This document shows positions 1 through 7,475 of a stretch of DNA of 10,615 bases, piece by piece. This DNA is from VGPI01 sp964482845. GTDB lineage: Bacteria > Cloacimonadota > Cloacimonadia > Cloacimonadales > Cloacimonadaceae. The position numbers and the translations under genes are program-made. Each line of letters starts with the position of its first letter. Within the stretch, counting starts at the first letter, position 1. The DNA lies in NCBI GenBank assembly GCA_964482845.1, contig CAYZZE010000077.1:1-10615 (forward strand). The letters are read 5' to 3'. The notes beneath the pieces are model-generated. The model saw nothing but the letters and a program-made list of their open reading frames with translations, did no database searches and was not told the DNA's origin.

Positions 1-88
1 ACGGACAAGCTGCGCTTATGCAACGGACAAGCTGCGCTTATGCAACGGACAAGCTTCGCTTATGCAACGGATCAGCTTCGCTGATGGA
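1..88. repeat. Tandem array of four 22-bp hairpin-forming units
   Basis: Units begin at 1, 23, 45 and 67. Each starts ACGGA and has a small inverted repeat in the middle. Units 1 and 2 are identical, with AAGC and GCTT around TGC. Unit 3 has AAGC and GCTT around TTC. Unit 4 is diverged but has a longer stem: ATCAGC (71-76) and GCTGAT (80-85) around TTC. A possible decayed fifth unit (about 89-110) holds CGGA (90-93) pairing with TCCG (98-101). The window opens at the start of a unit, so the array probably continues upstream. All three forward frames are open across it, so it could also encode the C-terminus of an upstream protein; 22 is not a multiple of 3, so the units would cycle through the frames. 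It directly precedes the phosphate transporter gene. Its role is unknown. Confidence 0.85.
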
Positions 89-117
89 TCGGAACTCTCC
101 GCTACGGAAGGGATGAG

Positions 118-1611
118 ATGATCTTTATCTATCTACTGAGCGGATTGTATCTGGGCTGGTCATTGGGAGCCAATGACACGGGCAATATCTTTGGCGCTGC
201 TGTCGAGACGCGGATGATCAAGTTCAAACGGGCGGCACTGATCGCAGCCATCTTTATCACGCTGGGAGCGGTGTTGGAAGGCAGCGGTCCCTCACGGACG
301 CTGGGACGGTTGGGCTCTGTCGATGCGCTGGGGGGCGCTTTTACCGTAGCGCTTGCCGCTGCTGTGGTGATCACGGTGATGGTCAGGATCAGGATACCTG
401 TATCCACTTCCCAGACCATAGTCGGTTCGATCATCGGTTGGAACTACTTTGCCGGCAGATTGACCGATTTTAAGCCGCTGTTGACGATAGCGGGAAGTTG
501 GGTGGTTGCCTTCGTGCTTTCTGGCGTCATATCCGGCGTGTTGTTCTTCCTGTTTCGGAGGATTTTGGACCGAGCGAAATTGCATTTGCTGAAACTTGAT
601 CTATACACACGCTATGGTCTGATTGTGGTAGGGGCGTTTGCGTCATACAGTTTGGGCGCCAACAATATCGCCAATGTGGTCGGCGTATTCGTGCCGGCAT
701 CGCCATTTAGCGATATCTCATTGGGCTCGGGTTATGTGTTTCGGGGCGTTACGCAGTTGTATCTGCTGGGTGCCATCTCGATAGGGGTAGGGATATATAC
801 TTATTCGCATAAAGTGATGCGGACGGTGGGCAAAGATCTCTTTCGCCTGTCGCCGGTGACCGCTTTGATCGCCGTGCTGGCGGAAGCAATCGTACTCTTT
901 CTCTTTGTTTCACAGGGCTTGTATAACCTGCTGTTGCGCCTGGGTTTGCCGACGATCCCGCTGGTGCCGGTATCCTCCTCCCAGGTCATCGTCGGCGCGG
1001 TGGTCGGGATAGGCATTGCCAAAGGCGGCAAGAACATCCGCTATAACGTCTTGGGCAAGATCTCGATGGCGTGGGTGATCGCACCGGTGCTGGCATTCCT
1101 CTGTTCCTTCGTGGCGCTTTTTGTCGTTCAGAATGTCTTTGAACAGCCGGTTCATAAGGATCTTGCTTATAGTTTTAACTTTGAATCGGTCTCCGAGATG
1201 GAGAGACAGGGCATCAATATCAACAATCTGCCATTTGTGATCGCCGAATTTAGCAGTGAACGACAGATTTTTCGCGAGCTTGATGACGCCGGCGAGTTTA
1301 GCCGGCGGGAAATCCTGCAGATCGTGAGTATTGCTGAGGAATATCCGATGCGGGTGGACGTTCAGATATTACATGATCGCGGGTTTACCAACCGCTTTAC
1401 TTACATCCAGATCAATGCTTTGATCCCGCTATTGGGAGAAGAATACCGGCACAAGTGGCAGTTACGAGACGCCCTGCAGCAGTTTGAGGCATGGCGCTTG
1501 ATCGCTGGACCGCGGAGCGAATTGGATAAGCAGCATAACCGCGCCTTACTCAATCAGATGGACATACTCTACCGGGCTTTCTGGAGGGGGCTGGAGGATC
1601 GAAGCCGATGA
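118..1611 (+). CDS. pit: PiT-family inorganic phosphate transporter with extra C-terminal domain
   Basis: This is a 497-residue inner-membrane permease of the PHO4/PiT family, which couples phosphate uptake to H+ or Na+. The family signature occurs twice, as expected from its inverted two-half architecture: GANDTGN at residues 17-23 and GANNIAN at 180-186. The Asp of the second copy is replaced by Asn. Many hydrophobic segments cover residues 1 to about 341. About 150 hydrophilic residues follow (about 345-497), rich in charged helix-forming sequence and probably cytoplasmic; I do not recognise this domain. The start ATG is preceded by GGAAGGG (106-112) at a 5-nt spacing. The stop overlaps the next start in ATGA (1608-1611), suggesting translational coupling with the AEC transporter. 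Family assignment is secure. The transported ion is inferred, and sulfate or another oxyanion cannot be excluded. Confidence 0.9.
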   Translation: MIFIYLLSGLYLGWSLGANDTGNIFGAAVETRMIKFKRAALIAAIFITLGAVLEGSGPSRTLGRLGSVDALGGAFTVALAAAVVITVMVRIRIPVSTSQTIVGSIIGWNYFAGRLTDFKPLLTIAGSWVVAFVLSGVISGVLFFLFRRILDRAKLHLLKLDLYTRYGLIVVGAFASYSLGANNIANVVGVFVPASPFSDISLGSGYVFRGVTQLYLLGAISIGVGIYTYSHKVMRTVGKDLFRLSPVTALIAVLAEAIVLFLFVSQGLYNLLLRLGLPTIPLVPVSSSQVIVGAVVGIGIAKGGKNIRYNVLGKISMAWVIAPVLAFLCSFVALFVVQNVFEQPVHKDLAYSFNFESVSEMERQGININNLPFVIAEFSSERQIFRELDDAGEFSRREILQIVSIAEEYPMRVDVQILHDRGFTNRFTYIQINALIPLLGEEYRHKWQLRDALQQFEAWRLIAGPRSELDKQHNRALLNQMDILYRAFWRGLEDRSR

Positions 1612-2510
1612 ATCCATTCTTTATCAAGATCATTCCGCTCATCTTGGCTTTTGGGATCGGGCTTTTTGTCCGCTATGTCCGTTTGATGAACCGGGATGAT
1701 GCCCCGGTCTTGCTGCGTTTCGTGCTGAGCGTTTCCCTGCCGGCGATGGCGCTGAATTCGATCCTGCGGGCGCAACTGACGCTGGACATGATGTACCTTC
1801 CACTGAGCGGGATCGCCATCGTCATCATCATGTATTTCGTGGGAACGCTCTATGGCAGGCAATTGAAGTTAACTGGCGGGATGATGGGCAGTTTCCTGGT
1901 GGGGACGATGATCATGAACACCGCATTTTCGCTACCCTTTTTCGCCGCCGCTTACGGTGATGAGGGTTTTGCGCGTGGGACGCTCTTTGATGTGGGTAAC
2001 AGCCTGATGATCTTTACCTTCACCTATTATCAGGCAGTTAAATATGGCTCGCATTCGGGAAGAAACAATGGCTGGTGGAAGCGGTTTCTGCGGCTACCAC
2101 CGCTATGGGCGATGGTGATTGGATTTGGGATACGATTGCTACGCTGGCAAATGCCGGAGGTGGGGATCAACTTCCTGCACTTGATCGGACAACCGACCAT
2201 ACCCTTGATCATGATCGCGCTGGGCTTATACTTTCATCCGCGTCTGCGTAATCTGGGCAAGACATTTACTGCTATAGGGGTTAGAATGGTCGTGGGTCTT
2301 GTCTGCGGTTATACGATTGCTACTCTGCTTGGTTTACAGGGCATTACACGGATCGTGGTGATCGTCAGTGCGGCAACGCCCATCGGTTTTAATACTCTCA
2401 TCTTTGCCAATCTGGAGAATCTGGACAGGGAATTTGCCGCCACCCTCGTCTCTTTCTCGATCCTGATCGCTCTATTTTATATACCGCTGTTGATCTATTG
2501 TCTGACCTGA
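1608..2510 (+). CDS. AEC-family (auxin efflux carrier-like) permease
   Basis: This is a 300-residue protein that is hydrophobic almost throughout, with roughly eight to ten membrane segments. It matches the AEC family in its features: an N-terminal half with LPAMALNSI (44-52), the central N-T-A-F-S-L-P segment (104-110) followed by A-A-Y-G-D-E-G (114-120), and a C-terminal half with S-A-A-T-P-I-G-F-N followed by an acidic and an AAT-V-S-type helix. Bacterial AEC members export or import small organic acids, including malate or malonate in some lineages; the substrate here cannot be told from sequence. The start overlaps the stop of the phosphate transporter by 4 bp, and GGAGG at 1593-1597 can serve as ribosome binding site. 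The shared G-rich coding-strand composition with the upstream gene supports a common unit. Confidence 0.82.
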   Translation: MNPFFIKIIPLILAFGIGLFVRYVRLMNRDDAPVLLRFVLSVSLPAMALNSILRAQLTLDMMYLPLSGIAIVIIMYFVGTLYGRQLKLTGGMMGSFLVGTMIMNTAFSLPFFAAAYGDEGFARGTLFDVGNSLMIFTFTYYQAVKYGSHSGRNNGWWKRFLRLPPLWAMVIGFGIRLLRWQMPEVGINFLHLIGQPTIPLIMIALGLYFHPRLRNLGKTFTAIGVRMVVGLVCGYTIATLLGLQGITRIVVIVSAATPIGFNTLIFANLENLDREFAATLVSFSILIALFYIPLLIYCLT

Positions 2511-2571
2511 GGATTTATCTTGACGAAATCCCCCCCCTAACCCAGAAAGAAAAAACTGTAGGAGAAGTTCG

Positions 2572-3030
2572 ATGAAACACGTGATTGTAATACTGCTGAT
2601 CCTGGGATGCCTGCTTGGCGTATCCTGCAACCGACTGAGTCATGGGAAAAAGATCAAATTCGAGAGTTTTGACGTCTATTATGGAAAAGGCGCTACCAAG
2701 GAAGACGCCCAAAAACTGGGTGAGTATTTTGTAGGACTGGGCTTGAACGAAGCAAGTAGCGAACGAAAGAGCATGCAGGTACAAAAAAGCGGCGTTAATT
2801 ATGTGGTAAAATTTATCCTAATCGATGATGCTGAGATCGATCCGCAGAAGGTGGAGTCGTTCGAATTCATCGGTTATATGCTTTCTGCATTGGTATTCAA
2901 CGAAAAGCCGGTGGATATTCATCTGTGCGGCGATGGATTCCAAACCCGAAAAGAACTCCGCTTCGCAGAGTATTCGGTAAAACTGGACGAACTATTTGAA
3001 CGCCCCGCTCAAGAAAGTGATATTGAATGA
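2572..3030 (+). CDS. Small lipoprotein of unknown function
   Basis: The product has 152 residues. It begins with a positive residue and a hydrophobic stretch (residues 4-18) ending in LGVSC, which fits a type II signal peptide with lipidated Cys19; Cys13 in LILGC is a weaker alternative. The mature part is hydrophilic and contains F-E-S-F-D-V-Y-Y-G-K-G followed by an A-x-K-L-G-E-Y motif and a later V-D-I-H-L-C segment. From memory this resembles an uncharacterised domain that recurs in FCB-type bacteria, but I cannot name a family. AGGAG (2560-2564) lies 7 nt before the ATG. The gene follows the AEC gene by 61 bp and precedes mazG. It is expected to be anchored in the inner or outer membrane facing the periplasm. 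Function unknown. Confidence 0.75.
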   Translation: MKHVIVILLILGCLLGVSCNRLSHGKKIKFESFDVYYGKGATKEDAQKLGEYFVGLGLNEASSERKSMQVQKSGVNYVVKFILIDDAEIDPQKVESFEFIGYMLSALVFNEKPVDIHLCGDGFQTRKELRFAEYSVKLDELFERPAQESDIE

Positions 3031-3043
3031 TCAGCGGATTGTT

Positions 3044-3047
3044 AGGA
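3044..3047 (+). promoter_or_regulatory. Ribosome binding site deciding the mazG start
   Basis: AGGA lies 5 nt before the ATG at 3053. The nearby ATG at 3047 overlaps this site and has no good site of its own, and an ATG at 2996 would lie inside the lipoprotein gene. This favours 3053 as the mazG start. Confidence 0.55.
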
Positions 3048-3052
3048 TGTAT

Positions 3053-3820
3053 ATGAACGAATTTAACGATTTGGCAAGCATAGTAAGACTATTGCGTGAT
3101 CCTGTCGCTGGCTGTCCTTGGGATATCAAACAGACGCCCAAAACTCTGATACCCAATTTCATCGAAGAGATGTATGAAACAGTCGAAGCGATAGAAAACG
3201 GGGATGACCAGGCACTGCTGGAAGAACTGGGTGACTTGCTTCTGCACGTCGTGTTTCAGGCACAGATCGCTGCAGAGAAAAAGCAGTTTACGATCGATGA
3301 CGTGCTCACGCACATTATAAACAAACTCCAAAGCCGCCATCCTCATGTATTTGGCACTCTGGAACTAAACGATGCCGAAGAAGTGAAAATGAATTGGGAA
3401 CGGATCAAAAAGAAGGAAAAGAAAGGCCGCAAATCGATCCTGGATGGGATCCCACGTTCCCTGCCAGCTCTGATCGCTGCCCACCGAACTCAAGAAAAAG
3501 CCGCTGCCATTGGATTTGACTGGCCAGATCTTGAACCGATCAGAACCAAACTGGACGAAGAACGGATCGAATTGGAACAGGCAATGCGCAATTCCGATAT
3601 GGACGGCATCAGAGAAGAACTGGGCGACATGCTCTTTACTCTGGTCAATCTTGCCCGCAAATTCCATATTGATGCCGAATCGGCACTTCGTAAGACGACT
3701 GCGAAGTTTCGCAAACGATTTAACGCGATCGAAGAACACTATCACGCCACAGGTAGGGATATCAATGCCGCAGGACTCGAAGAACTCGACCATATTTGGG
3801 AAGCAGCAAAAAAGCACTAA
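3053..3820 (+). CDS. mazG: Nucleoside triphosphate pyrophosphohydrolase MazG
   Basis: This is a 255-residue cytoplasmic enzyme that hydrolyses (d)NTPs, including aberrant ones, to NMP and pyrophosphate. It has two tandem MazG helical domains. The first carries G-C-P-W-D (20-24), the metal-binding EExxE at 38-42 and EELGD at 57-61. The linker holds RRHPHVF-type sequence (S-R-H-P-H-V-F, 94-100) and the conserved IPRSLPAL (133-140). The second has E-E-x-x-E (169-173) and EELGD (188-192). Length and motif order match Escherichia coli MazG closely. The frame is open back to an ATG at 2996, but that would overlap the lipoprotein gene by 35 bp and add 19 residues absent from the family, so 3053 is preferred. 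All metal-binding acidic residues are present, so the enzyme should be active. Confidence 0.95.
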   Translation: MNEFNDLASIVRLLRDPVAGCPWDIKQTPKTLIPNFIEEMYETVEAIENGDDQALLEELGDLLLHVVFQAQIAAEKKQFTIDDVLTHIINKLQSRHPHVFGTLELNDAEEVKMNWERIKKKEKKGRKSILDGIPRSLPALIAAHRTQEKAAAIGFDWPDLEPIRTKLDEERIELEQAMRNSDMDGIREELGDMLFTLVNLARKFHIDAESALRKTTAKFRKRFNAIEEHYHATGRDINAAGLEELDHIWEAAKKH

Positions 3821-3833
3821 TCGCTTCCAAACA

Positions 3834-5324
3834 ATGCGTCTTTATCTCATATTGGGCACCTTTGCGATCTTCACCTTTTTCGCCGTCTATACTCAGATCC
3901 TGATCCAGAATGCCAAACGGGAGCAGCAGTTCGTACCCGGCGTATTTGCCCAATACATTGCCTATACCGATAGTTATCTCAAAGAGAGCGAAGCCTATAC
4001 GCAAAAACTGACTGAGTTGTTCACCAATTATATTAAGATCTCGCTGAAGCGAAACTTCCAGCAGGAACTGTGGAATTATGTCAGTACCGAATTCATCCCG
4101 AAGTATCCCTTGTCCACCATCATCACCGATGCGAATAGGGAACCGACGTTTTGGAACCGGGTTCCGGTCTCGGCGGACTCCGTATTTTCCGAATTGTCGG
4201 CTGATTCGCAGATGAAACTGCGCAATTTGCTGGATGAAATGCTCAGCATCGAATTGATCGATGAGGGTGAATTGGCTGGTTATGCCTTCTACTCCCGTCC
4301 GGTATCGTTTGAGCACTTTATCAAGGGCATCGATATCTCCATCATTGTCACCGACCGGACGAAAAGACCCCTCTTTTGGCGTAATGTGGACATCCCGGAA
4401 AACCTTGAATATCAGATTTTGGACATGGATAACAGGGATTACCTCGACCAAAAGATATCTGGCATGACCGAGATACCGGTCAGCAATGACGACCACAACC
4501 TCGGATTTATCTATTTTTCCGCCTCCACATCTCTTTCACAGATACGTTACTTTATCCTGCTGGAACTCGGCATCGCCGTCATGCTGATCTTCTTCAGCAG
4601 TTATGGCTTACTACTGTTACGCAAAACCGAAAAGGACACTCTCTGGATCGGATTGGCAAAAGAAACCGCGCATCAATTTGGCACTCCCATCACTTCACTG
4701 ATGGGTTGGATGGATTACCTCAAGGAATGCCGGACTTCCAGCCGGGGCAAAGAAGACCACAGCAAGATAATCGAACTGATGACCGCTGACCTGGACCACC
4801 TTAAAAACATCGCTTCCCGCTTTGGCAAGGTCGGATCAACGGTCAAACTAATACCGCAAAATCTGGCAGTGATCCTGACCGATACCGTGGATTACTTCAA
4901 AAACCGACTGCCGCATCTCGGATCGCGCATCGATATTCACTTGATCAGCAAACTGGGACAAGTCAAAGTCCTGCTGGACATCGAATTATTCAAATGGACG
5001 CTGGAAAATCTGATAAAAAACTGCATTGATGCCATGAGCGGCAAGGGCGGTAATATCATCGTAACCTCGACCACAAAATCAAACTGGGCATACATCCACA
5101 TCCGTGACGAGGGAAAAGGTATTCCACGCTCGCAATGGCGTAAGATCTTTGACCCCGGCGTTACCTCTAAGATAAGAGGATGGGGATTGGGGTTGAGTTT
5201 GGCAAAACGCATCATAGAAGAGTATCATCACGGCCACATCAAAGTGGTCGAAAGCACTCTCGGCGAAGGCACGACCTTTGAGATCAAGCTCCATATTGAA
5301 CACCTCAAAAAGGAGAAACGATGA
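3834..5324 (+). CDS. Membrane sensor histidine kinase (orphan)
   Basis: This is a 496-residue two-component sensor. Membrane segment 1 (about 3-21) and segment 2 (about 239-262) flank a ~215-residue extracytoplasmic region. That region has two related motifs, T-D-x4-P-x-F-W, at 98-107 and 173-182. The cytoplasmic part has an H-box with phosphoacceptor His280 in A-H-Q-F-G-T-P-I, the N-box E-N-L-I-K-N (391-396), G1 D-E-G-K-G (425-429), an F-box I-F-D-P-G-V and G2 G-W-G-L-G-L (449-454). It is therefore a complete HATPase core. The H-box form is one I associate with Bacteroidota and relatives. The start is uncertain: ATG 3834 lies 13 nt after mazG but lacks a Shine-Dalgarno site, while in-frame ATG 3765 has AGGTAGGG before it and would add 23 residues overlapping mazG. 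No response regulator gene lies in the window. The stop overlaps the next start (ATGA, 5321-5324). Confidence 0.92.
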   Translation: MRLYLILGTFAIFTFFAVYTQILIQNAKREQQFVPGVFAQYIAYTDSYLKESEAYTQKLTELFTNYIKISLKRNFQQELWNYVSTEFIPKYPLSTIITDANREPTFWNRVPVSADSVFSELSADSQMKLRNLLDEMLSIELIDEGELAGYAFYSRPVSFEHFIKGIDISIIVTDRTKRPLFWRNVDIPENLEYQILDMDNRDYLDQKISGMTEIPVSNDDHNLGFIYFSASTSLSQIRYFILLELGIAVMLIFFSSYGLLLLRKTEKDTLWIGLAKETAHQFGTPITSLMGWMDYLKECRTSSRGKEDHSKIIELMTADLDHLKNIASRFGKVGSTVKLIPQNLAVILTDTVDYFKNRLPHLGSRIDIHLISKLGQVKVLLDIELFKWTLENLIKNCIDAMSGKGGNIIVTSTTKSNWAYIHIRDEGKGIPRSQWRKIFDPGVTSKIRGWGLGLSLAKRIIEEYHHGHIKVVESTLGEGTTFEIKLHIEHLKKEKR

Positions 5325-6865
5325 ACTACGTCCTATCCGCCAAACAGATGAAAGATATCGATAACCGCACCATAAACGAACTGGGCATACCTTCCCGCGT
5401 TCTGATGGAGAATGCCGGTAAGAGATGCGCGGAACTGATCATTGATCTGTTTGAAAATGACTTGATTGGATCTGTTGCTATTCTTTGTGGCAGTGGCAAT
5501 AACGGCGGTGACGGAGCTGTCGTGGCACGCTGGCTATATCAAAAAGGCGTCTCGGTCGCTATCCTTATCGTCAGCAGTAAATCCCTCACCCCGGATAACA
5601 AAGCCAATCTTGATATCTGCCAAAACCTGGGGATACCTGTCACAAGCATCGAATCCCTGCCTGATTGGGAAGATATCTGGGATCGATTGGACGACGTAAC
5701 TTTATTGGTGGATGCCATCTATGGGACAGGATTTAAAGGCGAATTACCCCCAATGATACACCGGATCATAGAGTCCGCCCAAAGAGATGTGCCAACAATC
5801 GTTTCCATCGACATACCCTCCGGGATCGATGCCGATACCGGAATGGGCAAGGGTGCGATAATGGCCAGCGCTACTTTCGCTCTGGGCGCTCTGAAACTCG
5901 GACATCTCATAGGCGACGGGGCGGAGCATTGCGGTGAACTTCACCTGATCGATATAGGCATACCGGATATGTTTCTTGGGGACTTGGATTGTGGACATCT
6001 ACTGGATATTAATGACCTGAACCTGCCATTCAGGACGCCATTTGGTGATAAATCCGCCTATGGTTCGCTGGCAGTTTTTGCCGGATCTGAGGGCTTGACC
6101 GGCGCCGCTGTCCTTGCCTGCCAGGCGGCGTTACGATCTGGAGCCGGACTAGTCACGCTCTATCATCGGGCAGCATTATCCCAGATCTTTGAGATCAAAC
6201 TTACTGAGGTCATGACCCGCTCGATCCCAGAAACTGAAGACGGTCTCCCTGATCCGGAAGCATTGTTTCAATTACTCATACGACATAACGCCATTCTGAT
6301 CGGTTGCGGCATCAGCCAAAGCGATTATGCCCTCAAACTGATGGAAATTGCCCTTACTCACCAAATTGGGGACACCTATCCGCCAATGGTGATCGATGCG
6401 GATGGCTTGCGGCTATTGGCAAAACACAGACATCTGATGGTTTATCTGGCAGACCGTAATGTGGTGCTTACTCCGCATATCCGCGAATTCGCTGCTTTGA
6501 CCGGTGTGGAGGTTGATCTGATCAAGCGGGACATCGTCAGACATCTGAAGGAATTTGTAACCAAATACCGTTGCCCGGTGCTGCTAAAGGGTAAAACATC
6601 AATATATTATAACGGGTCAGTCTTGTTATTCAACAACACCGGCAATGACGGCCTGGCCACTGGAGGCAGCGGGGATGTCCTGGCTGGAATCATCTCATCA
6701 TTTATGGCACAAGATCCTGATCTGGCAAATCCGGCAATCTACGCTGCACAGATCATGGGGCTAACCGCTGAACTGCTTGCCAAAAGAAAATTACCCTATG
6801 CCATTACACCCAGCGATGTGATCGAACACCTGTTCGTATTTGCTGGAGGAGACACAGATGCATAA
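5321..6865 (+). CDS. nnr: Bifunctional NAD(P)H-hydrate epimerase / ADP-dependent NAD(P)H-hydrate dehydratase
   Basis: This 514-residue cytoplasmic repair enzyme (YjeF type) restores NADH and NADPH from their hydrated R and S forms. The N-terminal epimerase domain (about 1-225) has M-E-N-A-G (29-33), the nucleotide-binding GSGNNGGDG (57-65), DAIYGTGFKG (131-140) and SIDIPSGIDADTG (162-174). The C-terminal ribokinase-fold dehydratase (about 235-505) has G-S-L-A-V-F-A-G-S (248-256), VIDADGL (357-363) and GNDGLATGGSGDVLAG (441-456) with catalytic-type Asp452. The usual TPHPxE segment reads T-P-H-I-R-E (384-389), so Pro and the next residue differ while Glu is kept. AGGAG (5311-5315) precedes the ATG by 5 nt, and the gene overlaps the kinase by 4 bp. 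The fused arrangement and full length are standard for bacteria. Confidence 0.95.
   Translation: MNYVLSAKQMKDIDNRTINELGIPSRVLMENAGKRCAELIIDLFENDLIGSVAILCGSGNNGGDGAVVARWLYQKGVSVAILIVSSKSLTPDNKANLDICQNLGIPVTSIESLPDWEDIWDRLDDVTLLVDAIYGTGFKGELPPMIHRIIESAQRDVPTIVSIDIPSGIDADTGMGKGAIMASATFALGALKLGHLIGDGAEHCGELHLIDIGIPDMFLGDLDCGHLLDINDLNLPFRTPFGDKSAYGSLAVFAGSEGLTGAAVLACQAALRSGAGLVTLYHRAALSQIFEIKLTEVMTRSIPETEDGLPDPEALFQLLIRHNAILIGCGISQSDYALKLMEIALTHQIGDTYPPMVIDADGLRLLAKHRHLMVYLADRNVVLTPHIREFAALTGVEVDLIKRDIVRHLKEFVTKYRCPVLLKGKTSIYYNGSVLLFNNTGNDGLATGGSGDVLAGIISSFMAQDPDLANPAIYAAQIMGLTAELLAKRKLPYAITPSDVIEHLFVFAGGDTDA
6845..6851 (+). promoter_or_regulatory. Strong ribosome binding site for the molybdopterin-fold protein
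   Basis: GGAGGAG lies 6 nt before ATG 6858, inside the 3' end of the epimerase/dehydratase gene. It favours ATG 6858 over the in-frame TTG at 6840, which lies upstream of the site, and over the ATG at 6876. Confidence 0.7.
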
Positions 6866-7466
6866 ACTTGCTTGTATGAAAACCCCTGTGTTTTGGGCTG
6901 AAGGACATCCCGGAAAACTCGACCGGGAAAGCTGGGAGATCAAGGTGGGAGGGCTATGCGAACGCCCCTGCGTGTTATCGTGGCACGACCTTGCCTCTTT
7001 GCCCCAAACTGAAGTGCATGCCCGTCTGACCAGTGTTACCAGATGGTCGGTGGGTGGCTTGTGGAAGGGCTTGAAGATCAGTGATCTGCTCGAACACGTC
7101 GGCTGTTCCGGTCAAGTCCGTTTCGTCCGGTTCTGGTCATACTCATCCATCTATGAGACATCGATCTCAATCGAAATGGCACGTAAGGACAAATGCCTGC
7201 TCACATGGGCTTTTGACGGGGAGTTACTGACCGAGGACTATGGCGGTCCCATCCGGGCCTTCATTCCATATCTATGGGGGTACAAATCAGCCAAGAGCAT
7301 CGTTGGGGTAGAACTGACCGACCGCTACGTGCCGGGATTTTGGGAACAGCGCGGTTACACCGATGATGCCGAGATCGAAGCCGGTTTATGCCGGGATATC
7401 AATGACGGGGGCAAGCTCAAATACATCCAGGCGGGGGATGAGGTGGAATTTCTGAATGAAAGGTAA
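6858..7466 (+). CDS. Sulfite-oxidase-fold molybdopterin-binding protein lacking the usual Cys ligand
   Basis: This 202-residue protein has the oxidoreductase molybdopterin-binding fold of sulfite oxidase and MsrP/YedY. Matching features are W-E-I-K-V-G-G-L (26-33), V-L-S-W-H-D-L (39-45), V-T-R-W-S (60-64) followed by W-K-G (69-71), and the long signature G-G-P-I-R-A-F-I-P (129-137), G-Y-K-S-x-K (141-146) and P-G-F-W-E-Q-R-G-Y (159-167). In this family the residue before V-T-x-W-S is normally the Cys that binds molybdenum; here it is Ser59 (codon AGT, 7032-7034). There is no Tat or other signal peptide and no heme or dimerisation domain, so it should be a single-domain cytoplasmic protein. It overlaps the upstream gene by 8 bp and lies 9 bp before mtnA. 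It may be an enzyme with altered metal coordination, a cofactor-binding non-enzyme, or inactive. Substrate unknown. Confidence 0.82.
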   Translation: MHKLACMKTPVFWAEGHPGKLDRESWEIKVGGLCERPCVLSWHDLASLPQTEVHARLTSVTRWSVGGLWKGLKISDLLEHVGCSGQVRFVRFWSYSSIYETSISIEMARKDKCLLTWAFDGELLTEDYGGPIRAFIPYLWGYKSAKSIVGVELTDRYVPGFWEQRGYTDDAEIEAGLCRDINDGGKLKYIQAGDEVEFLNER

Positions 7467-7475
7467 TCTACCGAT

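Noticed and set aside
1..88. CRISPR array
   Set aside because: The 22-bp units follow one another directly with no unique spacers.
2530..2537. C8 tract as a phase-variation switch
   Set aside because: It lies in a non-coding gap with no promoter pair around it, and a single homopolymer of this length is not enough evidence. It could also be a sequencing-sensitive site.
2520..2548. Promoter before the lipoprotein gene (TTGACG at 2520-2525)
   Set aside because: No acceptable -10 hexamer lies 16-18 nt downstream; the region there reads CAGAAA or similar.
2996..3052. Longer MazG start at ATG 2996
   Set aside because: It would overlap the lipoprotein gene, adds residues without family similarity, and ATG 3053 has an AGGA site at good spacing.
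6840..6857. TTG start for the molybdopterin-fold protein
   Set aside because: The strong GGAGGAG site at 6845-6851 lies downstream of TTG 6840 and is correctly placed for ATG 6858.
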